From Schoenoplectus triqueter (lineage: Eukaryota > Streptophyta > Magnoliopsida > Poales > Cyperaceae), in NCBI GenBank assembly GCA_964058805.1, contig CAXKVV010002167.1, positions 186,001-250,000 of the forward strand: a stretch of DNA of 64,000 nt. Direction: 5' to 3'. The first letter of the stretch is position 1. Every line of letters starts with the position of its first letter. The notes under the pieces are model-generated. The model was not told where the DNA came from, ran no database searches, and saw only the letters and a list, made by a program, of their open reading frames with translations. Made by a program: the position numbers and the translations under genes. Shown here in pieces: positions 13,125 through 25,800 of this stretch.

Positions 13125-15145
13125 TCCGGGCGCGCAAAACATGAAAACGGGACCCGACGACCTCGGCAACGCCGAAAACGTGTCCGGGCGTGCAAAACAA
13201 GAAAACGAGACCCGACGACGTCGGCACCGTCGAAAACGAGTCCGAGCGCGCAAAACATGAAAACGGCACCCGACGACCTCGGCAACGCCCAAAACGTGTC
13301 CGGACGCGAAAAACTTGAAAACGGGAAAGGACGCCCTCGGTACCGCCGAAAACGAGTCCGGGCGCGCAAAACAAGAAAACGGGACCCGACGACGTCGGCA
13401 CCGCCGAAAACGAGTCCGGGCGCGCAAAACATGAAAACGGCACCCGACGACTTCGGCAACGCCCAAAACGTGTCCGAGCGCGCAAAACTCGAAGACGGGA
13501 CAGGACGCCCTCGGTACCGCCGAAAACGAGTCCGGGCGCGCAAAACATGAAAACGGGACTCGACGCCCTCGGCAACGCCCAAAACGTGTCCTGGCGCGCA
13601 AAACTCAAAAACGGGACGAGACGCCCTCGGTACCGCCGAAAACGTGTCCGGGCGCGCAAAATATGAAAACGGGACTCGACGCCCTCGGCACCGCCGTAAA
13701 CGAGTCTGGGCGCGCAAAACTTGAAAACGGGAAAGGACACCCTCGGTAACGCCGAAAACGAGTCCGGGCGCGCAAAACATGCAAACGGGACCCGACGACC
13801 TCGGCACCGCCGAAAACGAGTCCGGGCGTGCAAAACATTAAAACGGGACCCGACGACCTCGGCAACGACGAAAACGTGTCCGGGCGCGCAAAACAAGAAA
13901 ACGGGACTCGTCCACGTCGGCACCGCCGAAAACGTGTACGGGCGCGCAAAACTTGAAAACGGCACCCGACGACCTCGGCAACGACCAAAACGTGTCCGGG
14001 CACGAAAAACTTGAAAACGGGAAAGGACGCCCTCGGTACCGCCGAAAAAGAGTCCGGGCGCGCAAAACAAGAAAACGGGACCCGACGACGTCGGGGCCGC
14101 CGAAAATGAGTCCGGGCGCGCAAAACATGAAAACGGGACCCGACGACCTCGGCAACGCCGAAAACGTGTCCGGGCGTGCAAAACAAGAAAACGAGACCCG
14201 ACGACGTCGGCACCGTCGAAAACGAGTCCGAGCGCGCAAAACATGAAAACGGCACCCGACGACCTCGGCAACGCCCAAAACGTGTCCGGACGCGAAAAAC
14301 TTGAAAACGGGAAAGGACGCCCTCGGTACCGCCGAAAACGAGTCCGGGCGCGCAAAACAAGAAAACGGGACCCGACGACGTCGGCACCGCCGAACACGAG
14401 TCCGGGCGCGCAAAACATGAAAACGGCACCCGACGACTTCGGCAACGCCCAAAACGTGTCCGAGCGCGCAAAACTCGAAGACGGGACAGGACGCCCTCGG
14501 TACCGCCGAAAACGAGTCCGGGCGCGCAAAACATGAAAACGGGACTCGACGCCCTCGGCAACGCCCAAAACGTGTCCTGGCGCGCAAAACTCAAAAACGG
14601 GACAAGACGCCCTCGGTACCGCCGAAAACGTGTCCGGGCGCGCAAAATATGAAAACGGGACTCGACGCCCTTGGCACCGCCGTAAACGAGTCTGGGCGCG
14701 CAAAACTTGAAAACGGGAAAGGACACCCTCGGTAACGCCGAAAACGAGTCCGGGCGCGCAAAACATGCAAACGGGACCCGACGACCTCGGCACCGCCGAA
14801 AACGAGTCCGGGCGTGCAAAACATTAAAACGGGACCCGACGACCTCGGCAACGACGAAAACGTGTCCGGGCGCGCAAAACAAGAAAACGGGACTCGTCCA
14901 CGTCGGCACCGCCGAAAACGTGTACGGGCGCGCAAAACTTGAAAACGGCACCCGACGACCTCGGCAACGACCAAAACGTGTCCGGGCACGAAAAACTTGA
15001 AAACGGGAAAGGACGCCCTCGGTACCGCCGAAAAAGAGTCCGGGCGCGCAAAACAAGAAAACGGGACCCGACGACGTCGGGGCCGCCGAAAATGAGTCCG
15101 GGCGCGCAAAACATGAAAACGGGACCCGACGACCTCGGCAACGCC
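13125..15145 (+). repeat. 986-bp higher-order repeat (17-mer), two copies
   Basis: An exact 17-monomer period (986 bp) runs from about 13125. Copy 1 is about 13125-14110 and copy 2 about 14111-15096, with the match trailing to about 15145. Markers at this spacing include GCCGAAAACGTGTCCGGGCG followed by TGCAAAACAAG (13171 and 14157), CACCGTCGAAAACG, CTCGAAGACGGG, GCAAAATATG and GTCGGGGCCGCC (14089 and 15075). The copies differ at scattered single bases, for example GGGACGAGACG near 13613 versus GGGACAAGACG near 14599. Confidence 0.85.
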
Positions 15146-15284
15146 CAAAACGTGTCCGGGCGCGCAAAACTCGAAAACGGGACAGGACGCCCTCGGCACC
15201 GTCGAAAACGAGTCCGGGCGCGCAAAACAAGAAAATGGGACCCGACGCCCTCGGCACCGCCGTAAACGAGTCCGGGCGCGCAAA

Positions 15285-15864
15285 ACATGAAAACGGGACC
15301 CGACGACCTCGGCACCGCCGAAAAAGAGTCCGGGCGCGCAAAACATGAAAACGGGACTCGACGACCTCAGCAACGCCGAAAACGTGTCCGGGCGCGCAAA
15401 ATAAGAAAACTGGACCCCACGACGTCGGCACCGCCGAAAACGAGTCCGGGCGCGCAAAACATGAAAACGGCACCCGACGACCTCGGCAACGCCCAAAACG
15501 TGTCCGAGCGCGCAAAACTCGAAAACGGGACAGGACGCCCTCGGTACCGCCGAAAACGAGTCCGGGCGCGCAAAACATGAAAACGGGACCCGACGACCTC
15601 GGCACCGCCGAAAACGAGTCCGGGCGCGCAAAACATGAAAACGGGACTCGACGACCTCAGCAACGCCGAAAACGTGTCCGGGCGCGCAAAATAAGAAAAC
15701 TGGACCCCACGACGTCGGCACCGCCGAAAACGAGTCCGGGCGCGCAAAACATGAAAACGGCACCCGACGACCTCGGCAACGCCCAAAACGTGTCCGAGCG
15801 CGCAAAACTCGAAAACGGGACAGGACGCCCTCGGTACCGCCGAAAACGAGTCCGGGCGCGCAAA
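15285..15864 (+). repeat. 290-bp repeat (5-mer), two tandem copies
   Basis: Five monomers are duplicated in tandem, 15285-15574 and 15575-15864. Each copy holds an AAAATAAGAAAACTGGACCC unit followed by CACGACGTCGG, an unusual combination that makes the pair easy to see (near 15398 and 15688). The clearest difference is AAAAAGAG near 15323 versus AAAACGAG near 15613. This is the shortest clear HOR period in the window. Confidence 0.88.
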
Positions 15865-15910
15865 ACATGAAAACGGGACCCGACGCCCTCGGCACCGCCG
15901 TAAACGAGTC

Positions 15911-15943
15911 CGGGCGCGCAAAATTTGAAAACATGAAAACGGG
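15911..15943 (+). repeat. Expanded 66-bp monomer (A-tract slip)
   Basis: Here GCGC is followed by AAAATTTGAAAACATGAAAA before CGGG, 8 bp longer than the usual AAAACATGAAAA. It looks like a jump between the A-tracts of two neighbouring monomers (one of the TTG type, one of the ATG type). Similar smaller expansions are at about 36083 (+4) and 37421 (+3). Confidence 0.7.
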
Positions 15944-16455
15944 ACTCGACGCTCTCGGCAACGCCCAAAACGTGTCCGGGCGCACAAAACAAGAAAACGG
16001 GAAAGGACGCCCTCGGTACCGCCGAAAACGTGTCCGGGCGCGCAAAACATGAAAACGGGACCCGAAGCCCTCGGCACCGCCGTAAACGAGTCCGGGCGCG
16101 CAAAACTTGAAAACGGGAAAGGTCGCCATCGGTAACGCCGAAAAAGAGTCCGGGCGCGGAAAACATGCAAACGAGACCCGACGACCTCGGCACCGCCGAA
16201 TACGAGTCCGGGCGCGCAAAACATGAAAACGGGACCCGACGACCTCGACAACGCCGAAAACATGTCCGGGCGCGCAAAACAAGAAAACGGGACCCGACAA
16301 CGTCGGCACCGCCGAAAACGAGTCCGGGCGCGCAAAACATGAAAACGGCACCCGACAACCTCGGCAACGCCCAAAACGTGTCTGGTCGCGAATAACTTGA
16401 AAACGGGAGAGGACGCCCTCGGTACCGCCGAAAACGAGTCCGGGCGCGCAAAACA

Positions 16456-17847
16456 TGAAAACGGGACCCGACGACCTCGGCAACGCCGAAAACGAGTCCG
16501 GGCGCGCAAAACAAGAAAACGGGACCCGACGACGTCGGCACCGCCGAAAACGAGTCCGGGCGCGCAAAACATGAAAACGGCACCCGACGACCTCGGCAAC
16601 GCCGAAAACGTTTCCGGGCGCGAAAAACTTGAAAACGGGAAAGGACGCCCTCGGTACCGCCGAAAACGACACCGGGCGCACAAATCAAGAAAACGGGACC
16701 CAACGACGTCGGCACCGCCGAAAACGAGTCCGGGCGCGCAAAACATGAAAACGGCACCCGACGACCTCGGCAACGCCCAAAACGTGTCCGGGCGCGCAAA
16801 ACTTGAAAACGGGACCCGACGACGTCGGCACCGCCGAAAACGAGTCCGGGCGCGCAACACAAGAAAACGGCTCCCGACGAACTCGGCAACGTCCTAAATG
16901 TGTCCGGGCGCGAAAATCTTGAAAACGGGAAAGGACGCCCTCGGTACCGCCGAAAACGAGTCCGGGCGCGCAAAATAAGAAAACGGGACCCGACGACGTC
17001 GGCACCGCCGAAAACGAGTCCGGGCGCGCAAAACATGAAAACGGCACCCGACGACCTCGGCACCGCCCAAAACGTGTCCGAGCGCGCAAAACTCGAAAAC
17101 GGGACGGAACGCCCTCGGTACCGCCGAAAACGAGTCCGGGCGCGCAAAACTTGAAAACGGGACCCGACGACCTCGGCAACGCCGAAAACGAGTCCGGGCG
17201 CGCAAAACAAGAAAACGGGACCCGACGACGTCGGCACCGCCGAAAACGAGTCCGGGCGCGCAAAACATGAAAACGGCACCCGACGACCTCGGCAACGCCG
17301 AAAACGTTTCCGGGCGCGAAAAACTTGAAAACGGGAAAGGACGCCCTCGGTACCGCCGAAAACGACACCGGGCGCACAAATCAAGAAAACGGGACCCAAC
17401 GACGTCGGCACCGCCGAAAACGAGTCCGGGCGCGCAAAACATGAAAACGGCACCCGACGACCTCGGCAACGCCCAAAACGTGTCCGGGCGCGCAAAACTT
17501 GAAAACGGGACCCGACGACGTCGGCACCGCCGAAAACGAGTCCGGGCGCGCAACACAAGAAAACGGCTCCCGACGAACTCGGCAACGTCCTAAATGTGTC
17601 CGGGCGCGAAAATCTTGAAAACGGGAAAGGACGCCCTCGGTACCGCCGAAAACGAGTCCGGGCGCGCAAAATAAGAAAACGGGACCCGACGACGTCGGCA
17701 CCGCCGAAAACGAGTCCGGGCGCGCAAAACATGAAAACGGCACCCGACGACCTCGGCACCGCCCAAAACGTGTCCGAGCGCGCAAAACTCGAAAACGGGA
17801 CGGAACGCCCTCGGTACCGCCGAAAACGAGTCCGGGCGCGCAAAACT
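16456..17847 (+). repeat. 696-bp higher-order repeat (12-mer), two copies
   Basis: Twelve monomers (exactly 696 bp) occur twice, about 16456-17151 and 17152-17847. Markers are AAAACGACACCGGGCGCAC (16665 and 17361), CTCCCGACGAACTCGGCAAC (16871 and 17567), GTCCTAAATGTGTCC and GGGACGGAACGCC (17101 and 17797). I noticed essentially no differences inside the unit, which suggests a recent duplication or very effective homogenisation. Confidence 0.88.
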
Positions 17848-20800
17848 TGAAAACGGGACGCGACGCCCTCGGCAACGCCCAAAACGTGTCCGGGCGCGCA
17901 AAACTCGAAAACGTGACGGGACACCCTCGGTACCGCCGAAAACGTGTTCGGGCGCGCAAAACATGAAAACGGGACCCAACACCCTCGACACCGCCGTAAA
18001 CGAGTCCGGGCGCTCAAAACTTGAAAACGGGAAAGGTCGCCCCCGGCAACGCCGAAAACGAGTCCGGGCGCGCAAAATAAGAAAACGGGACCCGACGACG
18101 TCGGCACCGCCGAAAACGAGTCCGGGCGAGCAAAACATGAAAACGTTACTGGCCGACCTCGGCAACGCCCAAAACGTGTCCGAGCGCGCAAAACTCGAAA
18201 ACGGGACAGGTCGCACTCGGTACCGCCGAAAACGAGTCCGGGCGCGCAAAACATGAAAACGGGACTCGACGCCCTCGGCAACGCCCAAAACGTGTCCGGG
18301 CGCGCAAAACTCGAAAACGGGACAGGACGCCCTCGGTACCGCCGAAAACGTGTCCGGGCGCGCAAAACATGAAAACGGGACCCGACGACCTCGGCACCGC
18401 CGTAAACGAGTCCGGGCGCGCAAAACATGAAAACGGTAAAGGACGCCCTCGGTACCGCCAAAACGAGTCCGGGCGCGCAAAACATGAAAAAGGGACCCGA
18501 CGACCGCGGCACAGCCGAAAACGAGTCCGGGCGCGCAAAACATGAAAAGGGTACCCGACGACCTCGGCACCGCCGAAAACGCGTCCGAGCGCGCAAAACA
18601 TGAAATCGGGAACCATCGCCCACGGTACCTCCGAAAACGAGTCCGGGCGCGCAAAACATGAAAACGGAACCCGACGACCTCGGCACCGCCGAAAACGTGT
18701 CCGGGCGCGCAATACTCGAAAACGGGACAGGACGCCCTCGGTACCGCCGAAAACGAGTTCGGGCGCGCAAAACATGAAAACATGACTCGACGCCCTCGGC
18801 AACGCCCAAAACGTGTCCGGCCGCGCAAAATTCGAAAACGGGACAGGTTGCCCTCGGTACCGCCGAAAATGTGTCCGGGCGCAAAACATGAAAACTGGAC
18901 CCGACGCCCTCGGCACCGCCGTAAACGAGTCCGGGCGCGCAAAACTTGAAAACGGGAAAGGACGCCCTCGGTAACGCCGAAAACGAGTCCGGGCGCGCAA
19001 AACATGCAAACGGGACCCGACGACCTCGGCACCGCCGAAAACGAGTCCGGGCGCGCAAAACATTAAAACGGGACCCAACGACCTTGGCAACGCCAAAAAC
19101 GTGTCCGAGCGCGCAAAACAAGAAAACGGGACCCGACGATGTCGGCACCGCCGAAAACGAGTACGGGTGCGCAAAACATGAAAACGGCACCCGACGACCT
19201 CCGCAACGCCCAAAACGTGTCCGGGCGCGAAAAACTTGAAAACGGGAAAGGACGCCCTCCGTACCGCCGAAAATGAGTCCGGGCGCGCAAAACAATAAAA
19301 AGGGACCCGACGCACTCGGCACCGCCGAAAACGAGTCCGGGCGCGCAAAACACGGAAACGGGACCCGACGACCTCGGCAACGCCCAAACGTGTCCGGGCG
19401 CGCAAAACTCGAAAACGGGACAGGACGCCCTCGGCACCGCCGAAAACGTGTCCGCGCGCGCAAAACATGAGAACGGGACCAAACGCCCACGGTACCGCCG
19501 AAAACGAGTCCGGGCGCGAAAAACAAGTAAAAGGGACCCGACGTCCTCGGTACCGCCGAAAACGAGTCCTGGCGCGCAAAACAAGTAAAAGGGACCCGAC
19601 GTCCTCGGTACCGCCGAAAACGAGTCCTGGCGCGCAAAACAAGTAAAAGGGACCTGACGCCCTCGGTACCGCCGAAAACTAGTCCTGGTGCGCAAAACAT
19701 GAAAACGGGACCCGACGGCCTCGGCATCGCCCAAAACGTGTCCGGGCGCGCAAAACAAGAAAACGGGACCCGACGACGTCGGCACCGCCGAAAACGAGTC
19801 CGGGCGCGTAAAACATGAAAACGGGAACCGACGCCCTCGGCAACGCCCAAAACGTGTCCGGGCGCGCAAAACTCGAAAACGAGACAGGACGCCCTCGGTA
19901 CCGCCGAAAACGAGTCCGGGCGCGCAAATCATGAAAACGGGACCTGACGCCCTCGGCACCGCCGTAAACGAGTCTGGGCGCGCAAAACTTGAAAACGGGA
20001 AAGGACGCCCTCGGTAACGCCGAAAAAGAGTCCGGGCGCGCAAAACATGAAAACGGGACCCGACGACCTCGACAACGCCGAAAACATGTCCGGGCGCGCA
20101 AAACAAGAAAATGGAACCCGACAACGTCGGCACCGCCAAAAACGAGTCCGGGCGCGCAAAACATGAAAACGGCACCCGACGACCTCGGCAACGCCCAAAG
20201 CGTGTCCGGTCGCGAATAACTTGAAAACGGGAAAGGACGCCCTCGGTACCGCCGAAAACGAGTCCGGGCGCGCAAAACAAGAAAACGGGACCCGACGACA
20301 TCGGCACCGCCGAAAACGAGTCCGGGCGCGCAAAACATGAAAACGGGACCCGACGACCTCGGCAACGCCGAAAACTTGTCCGGGCGCGCAAAAGAAGAAA
20401 ACGGGACCCGACGACGTCGGCACCGCCGAAAACGAGTCCGGGCGCGCAAAACATGAAAACGGCACCCGACGACCTCGGCACCGCCCAAAACGTGTCCGAG
20501 CGCGCAAAACTCGAAAACGGGACGGAACGCCCTCGGTACCGCCGAAAACGAGTCCGGGCGCGCAAAACACGAAAACGGGACTCGACGCCCTCGGCAACGC
20601 CCAAAACGTGTCCGGGCGCGCAAAACTCGAAAACGGGACGGGACGCCCTCGGTACCGCCGAAAACGTGTTCGGGCGCGCAAAACATGAAAACGGGACCCG
20701 ACACCCTCGACACCGCCGTAAACGAGTCCGGGCGCGCAAAACTTGAAAACGGGAAAGGTCGCCCCCGGCAACGCCGAAAACGAGTCCGGGCGCGCAAAAC

Positions 20801-22870
20801 AAGAAAACGGGACCCGACGACGTCGGCACCGCCGAAAACGAGTCCGGGCGAGCAAAACATGAAAACGTTACTGGCCGACCTCGGCAACGCCCAAAAGGTG
20901 TCCGAGCGCGCAAAACTCGAAAACGGGACAGGTCGCCCTCGGTACCGCCGAAAACGAGTCCGGGCGCGCAAAACATGAAAACGGGACTCGACGCCCTCGG
21001 CAACGCCCAAAACGTGTCCGGGCGCGCAAAACACGAAAACGGGACAGGACGCCCTCGGTACCGCCGAAAACGTGTCTGGGCGCGCAAAACATGAAAACGG
21101 GACCCGACGACCTCGGCACCGCCGTAAACGAGTCCGGGCGCGCAAAACATGAAAACGGTAAAGGACGCCCTCGGTACCGCCGAAAACGAGTCCGGGCGCG
21201 CAAAACATGAAAACGGGACCCGACGACCGCGGCACAGCCGAAAACGAGTCCGGGCGCGCAAAACATGAAAAGGGTACCCGACGACCTCGGCACCGCCGAA
21301 AATGAGTCCGAGCGCGCAAAACATGAAATCAGGACCCATCGCCCACGGTACCTCCGAAAACGAGTCCGGGCGCGCAAAACATGAAAACGGAACCCGACGA
21401 CCTCGGTACCGCCGACAACGTGTCCGGGCGCGCAAAACTCGAAAACGGGACAGGACGCCCTCGGTACCGTCGAAAACGAGTTCGGGCGCGCAAAACATGA
21501 AAACGAGACTCGACGCCCTCGGCAACGCCCAAAACGTGTCCGGCCGCGCAAAATTCGAAAACGGGACAGGTTGCCCTCTGTACCGCCGAAAACGTGTCTG
21601 GGCGCGCAAAACATGAAAACTGGACCCGACGCCCTCGGCACCGCCGTAAACGAGTCCGGGCGCGCAAAACTTGAAAACGGGAAAGGACGCCCTCGGTAAC
21701 GCCGAAAACGAGTCCGGGCGCGCAAAACATGCAAACGGGACCCAACGACCTCGGCACCACCGAAAACGAGTCCGGGCGCGCAAAACATTAAAACGGGACC
21801 CAACGACCTTGGCAACGCCAAAAACGTGTCCGAGCGCGCAAAACTAGAAAACGGGACCCGACGATGTCGGCACCGCCGAAAACGAGTACGGGTGCGCAAA
21901 ACATGAAAACGGCACCCGACGACCTCCGCAACGCCCAAAACGTGTCCGGGCGCGAAAAACTTGAAAACGGGAAAGGACGCCCTCGGTACCGCCAAAAATG
22001 AGTCCGGGCGCGCAAAACATGAAAACGGGACCAAACGCCCTCGGTACCGCCGAAAACGAGTCCGGGCGCGTAAAACAAGTAAAAGGGACCCGACGTCCTC
22101 GGTACCGCCGAAAACGAGTCCTGGCGCGCAAAACAAGTAAAAGGGACCCGACGCCCTCGGTACCGCCGAAAACTAGTCCTGGTGCGCAAAACATGAAAAC
22201 GGGACCCGACGGCCTCGGCATCGCCCAAAACGTGTCCGGGCGCGCAAAACAAGAAAACGGGACCCGACGACGTCGGCACCGCCGAAAACGAGTCCGGGCG
22301 CGTAAAACATGAAAACGGGAACCGACGCCCTCGGCAACGCCCAAAACGTGTCCGGGCGCGCAAAACTCGAAAACGAGACAGGACGCCCTCGGTACCGCCG
22401 AAAACGAGTCCGGGCGCGCAAATCATGAAAACGGGACCTGACGCCCTCGGCACCGCCGTAAACGAGTCTGGGCACGCAAAACTTGAAAACGGGAAAGGAC
22501 GCCCTCGGTAACGCCGAAAAAGAGTCCGGGCGTGCAAAACATGAAAACGGGACTCGACGACCTCGGCAACGCCGAAAACGTGTCGGGCGCGCAAAACAAG
22601 AAAACGGGACCCGACGACGTCGGCACTGCCGAAAACGAGTCCGGGCGCGCAAAACATGAAAACGGCACCCGACGACCTCGGCAACGCCCAAAACGTGTCC
22701 GGGCGCGAAAAAACTGGAAAACGGGAAAGGACGCCCTCGGTACCGCCGAAAACGAGTCCGGGCGCGCAAAACAAAAAAACGGGACCCGACAACGTCGGCA
22801 CCGCCGAAAACGAGTCCGGGTGCGCAAAACATCAAAAACGACACCCGACGACCTCGGCAACGACCAAAAC
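17650..22870 (+). repeat. Diverged ~2.72-kb duplication (47-mer)
   Basis: Sequence from about 17650 matches sequence from about 20372 at an offset of 2722 bp. Shared rare variants are GTGTTCGGGCGCGC (17944 and 20666), ATGAAAACGTTACTGGCC, the GACCGCGGCACAGCC unit, ATGAAATCGGGAACC versus ATGAAATCAGGACCC, and CGGGACAGGTTGCC. After about 19260 the offset drops to about 2494, so the second copy lacks about 228 bp (close to four monomers). The copies differ at many more sites than in the 2029-bp block, so this looks older. The first CAAGTAAAAGGG units appear here, at about 19524. Confidence 0.75.
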
Positions 22871-25800
22871 GTGTCCGAGCGTGCAAAACTCGAAAACGGG
22901 ACAGGACGCCCTCGGTACCGCCGAAAACGAGTCCGGGCGCACAAAACATGAAAACGGGACGCGACGCCCTCGGCACCGCCGTAAACGAGTCCGGGCGCGC
23001 AAAACTTGAAAACGGGAAACGACACCCTCGGTAACGCCGAAAACGAGTCCGGGCGCGCAAAACATTTAAACGGGACTCGACGATCTCGGTACCGCCAAAA
23101 ACGTGTCTAGGCGCGCATACCTTGAAAACAGGACAGGACGCCCTCGGCACCGCTGAAAACGTGTCCGGGCGCGCAAAACATGAAAACGGGACCAGACGCC
23201 CACGGTACCGCCGAAAACGAGTCCTGGCGCTTAAAACTTGAAAACGGGACCCCACGCCCTCGGCACCGCCGAAAACGTGTCCGGGCGCGCAAAACTTGAA
23301 AACGGGAAATGACGCCCTCGGTAGCGCCGAAAACGAGTCCGGGCGCAAAACAAGAAAACGGGACCCGACGACGTCGGCACCGCCGAAAACGAGTCTGGTC
23401 GCGTAAAACATGAAAACGGGACCCGACGACCTTGGCAACGCCCAAAACGTGTCCGTGCGCGCCAAACTCGAAAACGGGACAGGACGCCCTCGGTACCACC
23501 GAAAACGTGTCCGGGCGCGCAAAACAAGAAAACGGGACCCGACGCCCTCGGCACCGCCGAAAATGAGTCCGGGCGCGCAAAACATGAAAACGGTACCCGA
23601 CGGCCTGGGCACCGCCGAAAACGTGCCCGGCCGCGCAAAACTTGAAAACGGGAAACGACGCCCTCGGTACCGCCGAAAACGAGTCCGGGCGGGCAAAACA
23701 AGAAAACGGGACCCGACGACGTCGGCACCGCCGAAAACGAGTCCGGTCGCGTAAAACATGAAAACGGGACCCGACGACCTTGGCAACGCCCAAAACGTGT
23801 CCGTGCGCGCAAAACTCGAAAACGGGACAGGACGCCCTCGGTACCACCGAAATCGTGTCCGGGCGCGCAAAACAAGAAAACGGGACCCGACGCCCTCGGC
23901 ACCGCTGAAAACGTGTCCGGGCGCGCAAAACATGAAAACGGGACCAGACGCCCACGGTACCGCCGAAAACGAGTCCTGGCGCTTAAAACTTGAAAACGGG
24001 ACCCCACGCCCTCGGCACCGCCGAAAACGTGTCCGGGCGCGCAAAACTTGAAAACGGGAAATGACGCCCTCGGTACCGCCGAAAACGAGTCCGGGCGCGC
24101 AAAACAAGAAAACGGGACCCGACGACGTCGGCACCGCCGAAAACGAGTCTGGTCGCGTAAAACATGAAAACGGGACCCGACGACCTTGGCAACGCCCAAA
24201 ACGTGTCCGTGCGCGCCAAACTCGAAAACGGGACAGGACGCCCTCGGTACCACCGAAAACGTGTCCGGGCGCGCAAAACAAGAAAACGGGACCCGACGCC
24301 CTCGGCACCGCCGAAAATGAGTCCGGGCGCGCAAAACATGAAAACGGTACCCGACGGCCTGGGCACCGCCGAAAACGAGTCCGGTCGCGTAAAACATGAA
24401 AACGGGACCCGACGACCTTGGCAACGCCCAAAACGTGTCCGTGCGCGCAAAACTCGAAAACGGGACAGGACGCCCTCGGTACCACCGAAATCGTGTCCGG
24501 GCGCGCAAAACATGAAAACGGGACCCGACGCCCTCGGCACCGCCGTGAACGAGTCCGGGAGCGTAAAACTTGAAAACGAGAAAGGACGCCCTCGGTAACG
24601 CCGAAAAAGAGTCCGGGCGCGCAAAACATGAAAACAGGACCCGACGACCTCGGCAACGCCCAAAACGTGTCCATGCGCGCAAAACTCGAAAACGGGACAG
24701 GACGCCCTCGGTACCGCCGAAAACGAGTCCGGGCGCGCAAATCATGAAAACGGGACTTGACGCCCTCGGCACCGCCGTAAACGAGTCTGGGCGCGTAAAA
24801 CTTGAAAACGGGAAAGGACGCCCTCGGTACCGCCAATAACGAGTCCGGGTGCGCAAAACTTGAAAACGGGACCCAACGACCTCGGCACCGCCTAAAACGT
24901 GTCCAGGCTCGAAAAACTTGAAAACGAGAAAGAACGCCCTCGGTACCGCCGAAAACGAGTCCGGTCGCGCAAAACATGAAAACGGGACCCGACGAACTCG
25001 GCACAGCCCAAAACGTGTTCGGGCGCGCAAAACTTGAAAACGGGACAAGACGCCCTCGGTACCGCCGAAAACGAGTCCGGGAGCGCAAAACATGAAAACG
25101 GTACCCGACGCCCTCGGCACCGACCAAAACGTGTTCGGGCGCGCATACCTTGAAAACGGGACAGGACGCCCTCGGCACCGCTGAAAACGAGTCCGGGCGC
25201 GCAAAACATGTAAAAGGGACTTAACGACCTCGGTACCGCCGAAAATGAGTCCTCGCGCGCAAAACTTGAAAACGGGACCCCACGCCCTCGGTACCGCCGA
25301 AAATGAGTCCGGGCGCGCAAAACATGAAAACAGGACCCGACGACCTCGGCACCGCCGAAAACGTGTCTGGGCGCGCAAAACATGTAAACGGGAAAGGACG
25401 CCCTCGATACCGCCAAAAACGAGTTTGGGTGCGCAAAACATGAAAACGGGACCCGACGACCTCGGCACCGCCGAAAACGAGTCCGGGCGCGCAAAACAAG
25501 AAAACAGGACCCGACGACCTCGGCACCGCCGAAAACGAGTCCGGGCGCGCAAAACATGAAAACGGGACCCGACGACCTTGGCAATGCCCAAACGTGTCCG
25601 AGCGCGCAAAACTCAAAAACGGGACAGGACGCCCTCGGCACCGCCGAAAACGTGTCCGGGCGCGCAAAACATGAAAACGGGACCAAACGCCCACAGTACC
25701 GCCGAAAACGAGTCCGGGCGCGCAAAACAAGTAAAAGGGACCTGACGCCCTCGGTACCGCCAAAAACGAGTCCTGGCGCGCAAAACTTGAAAACGGGACC

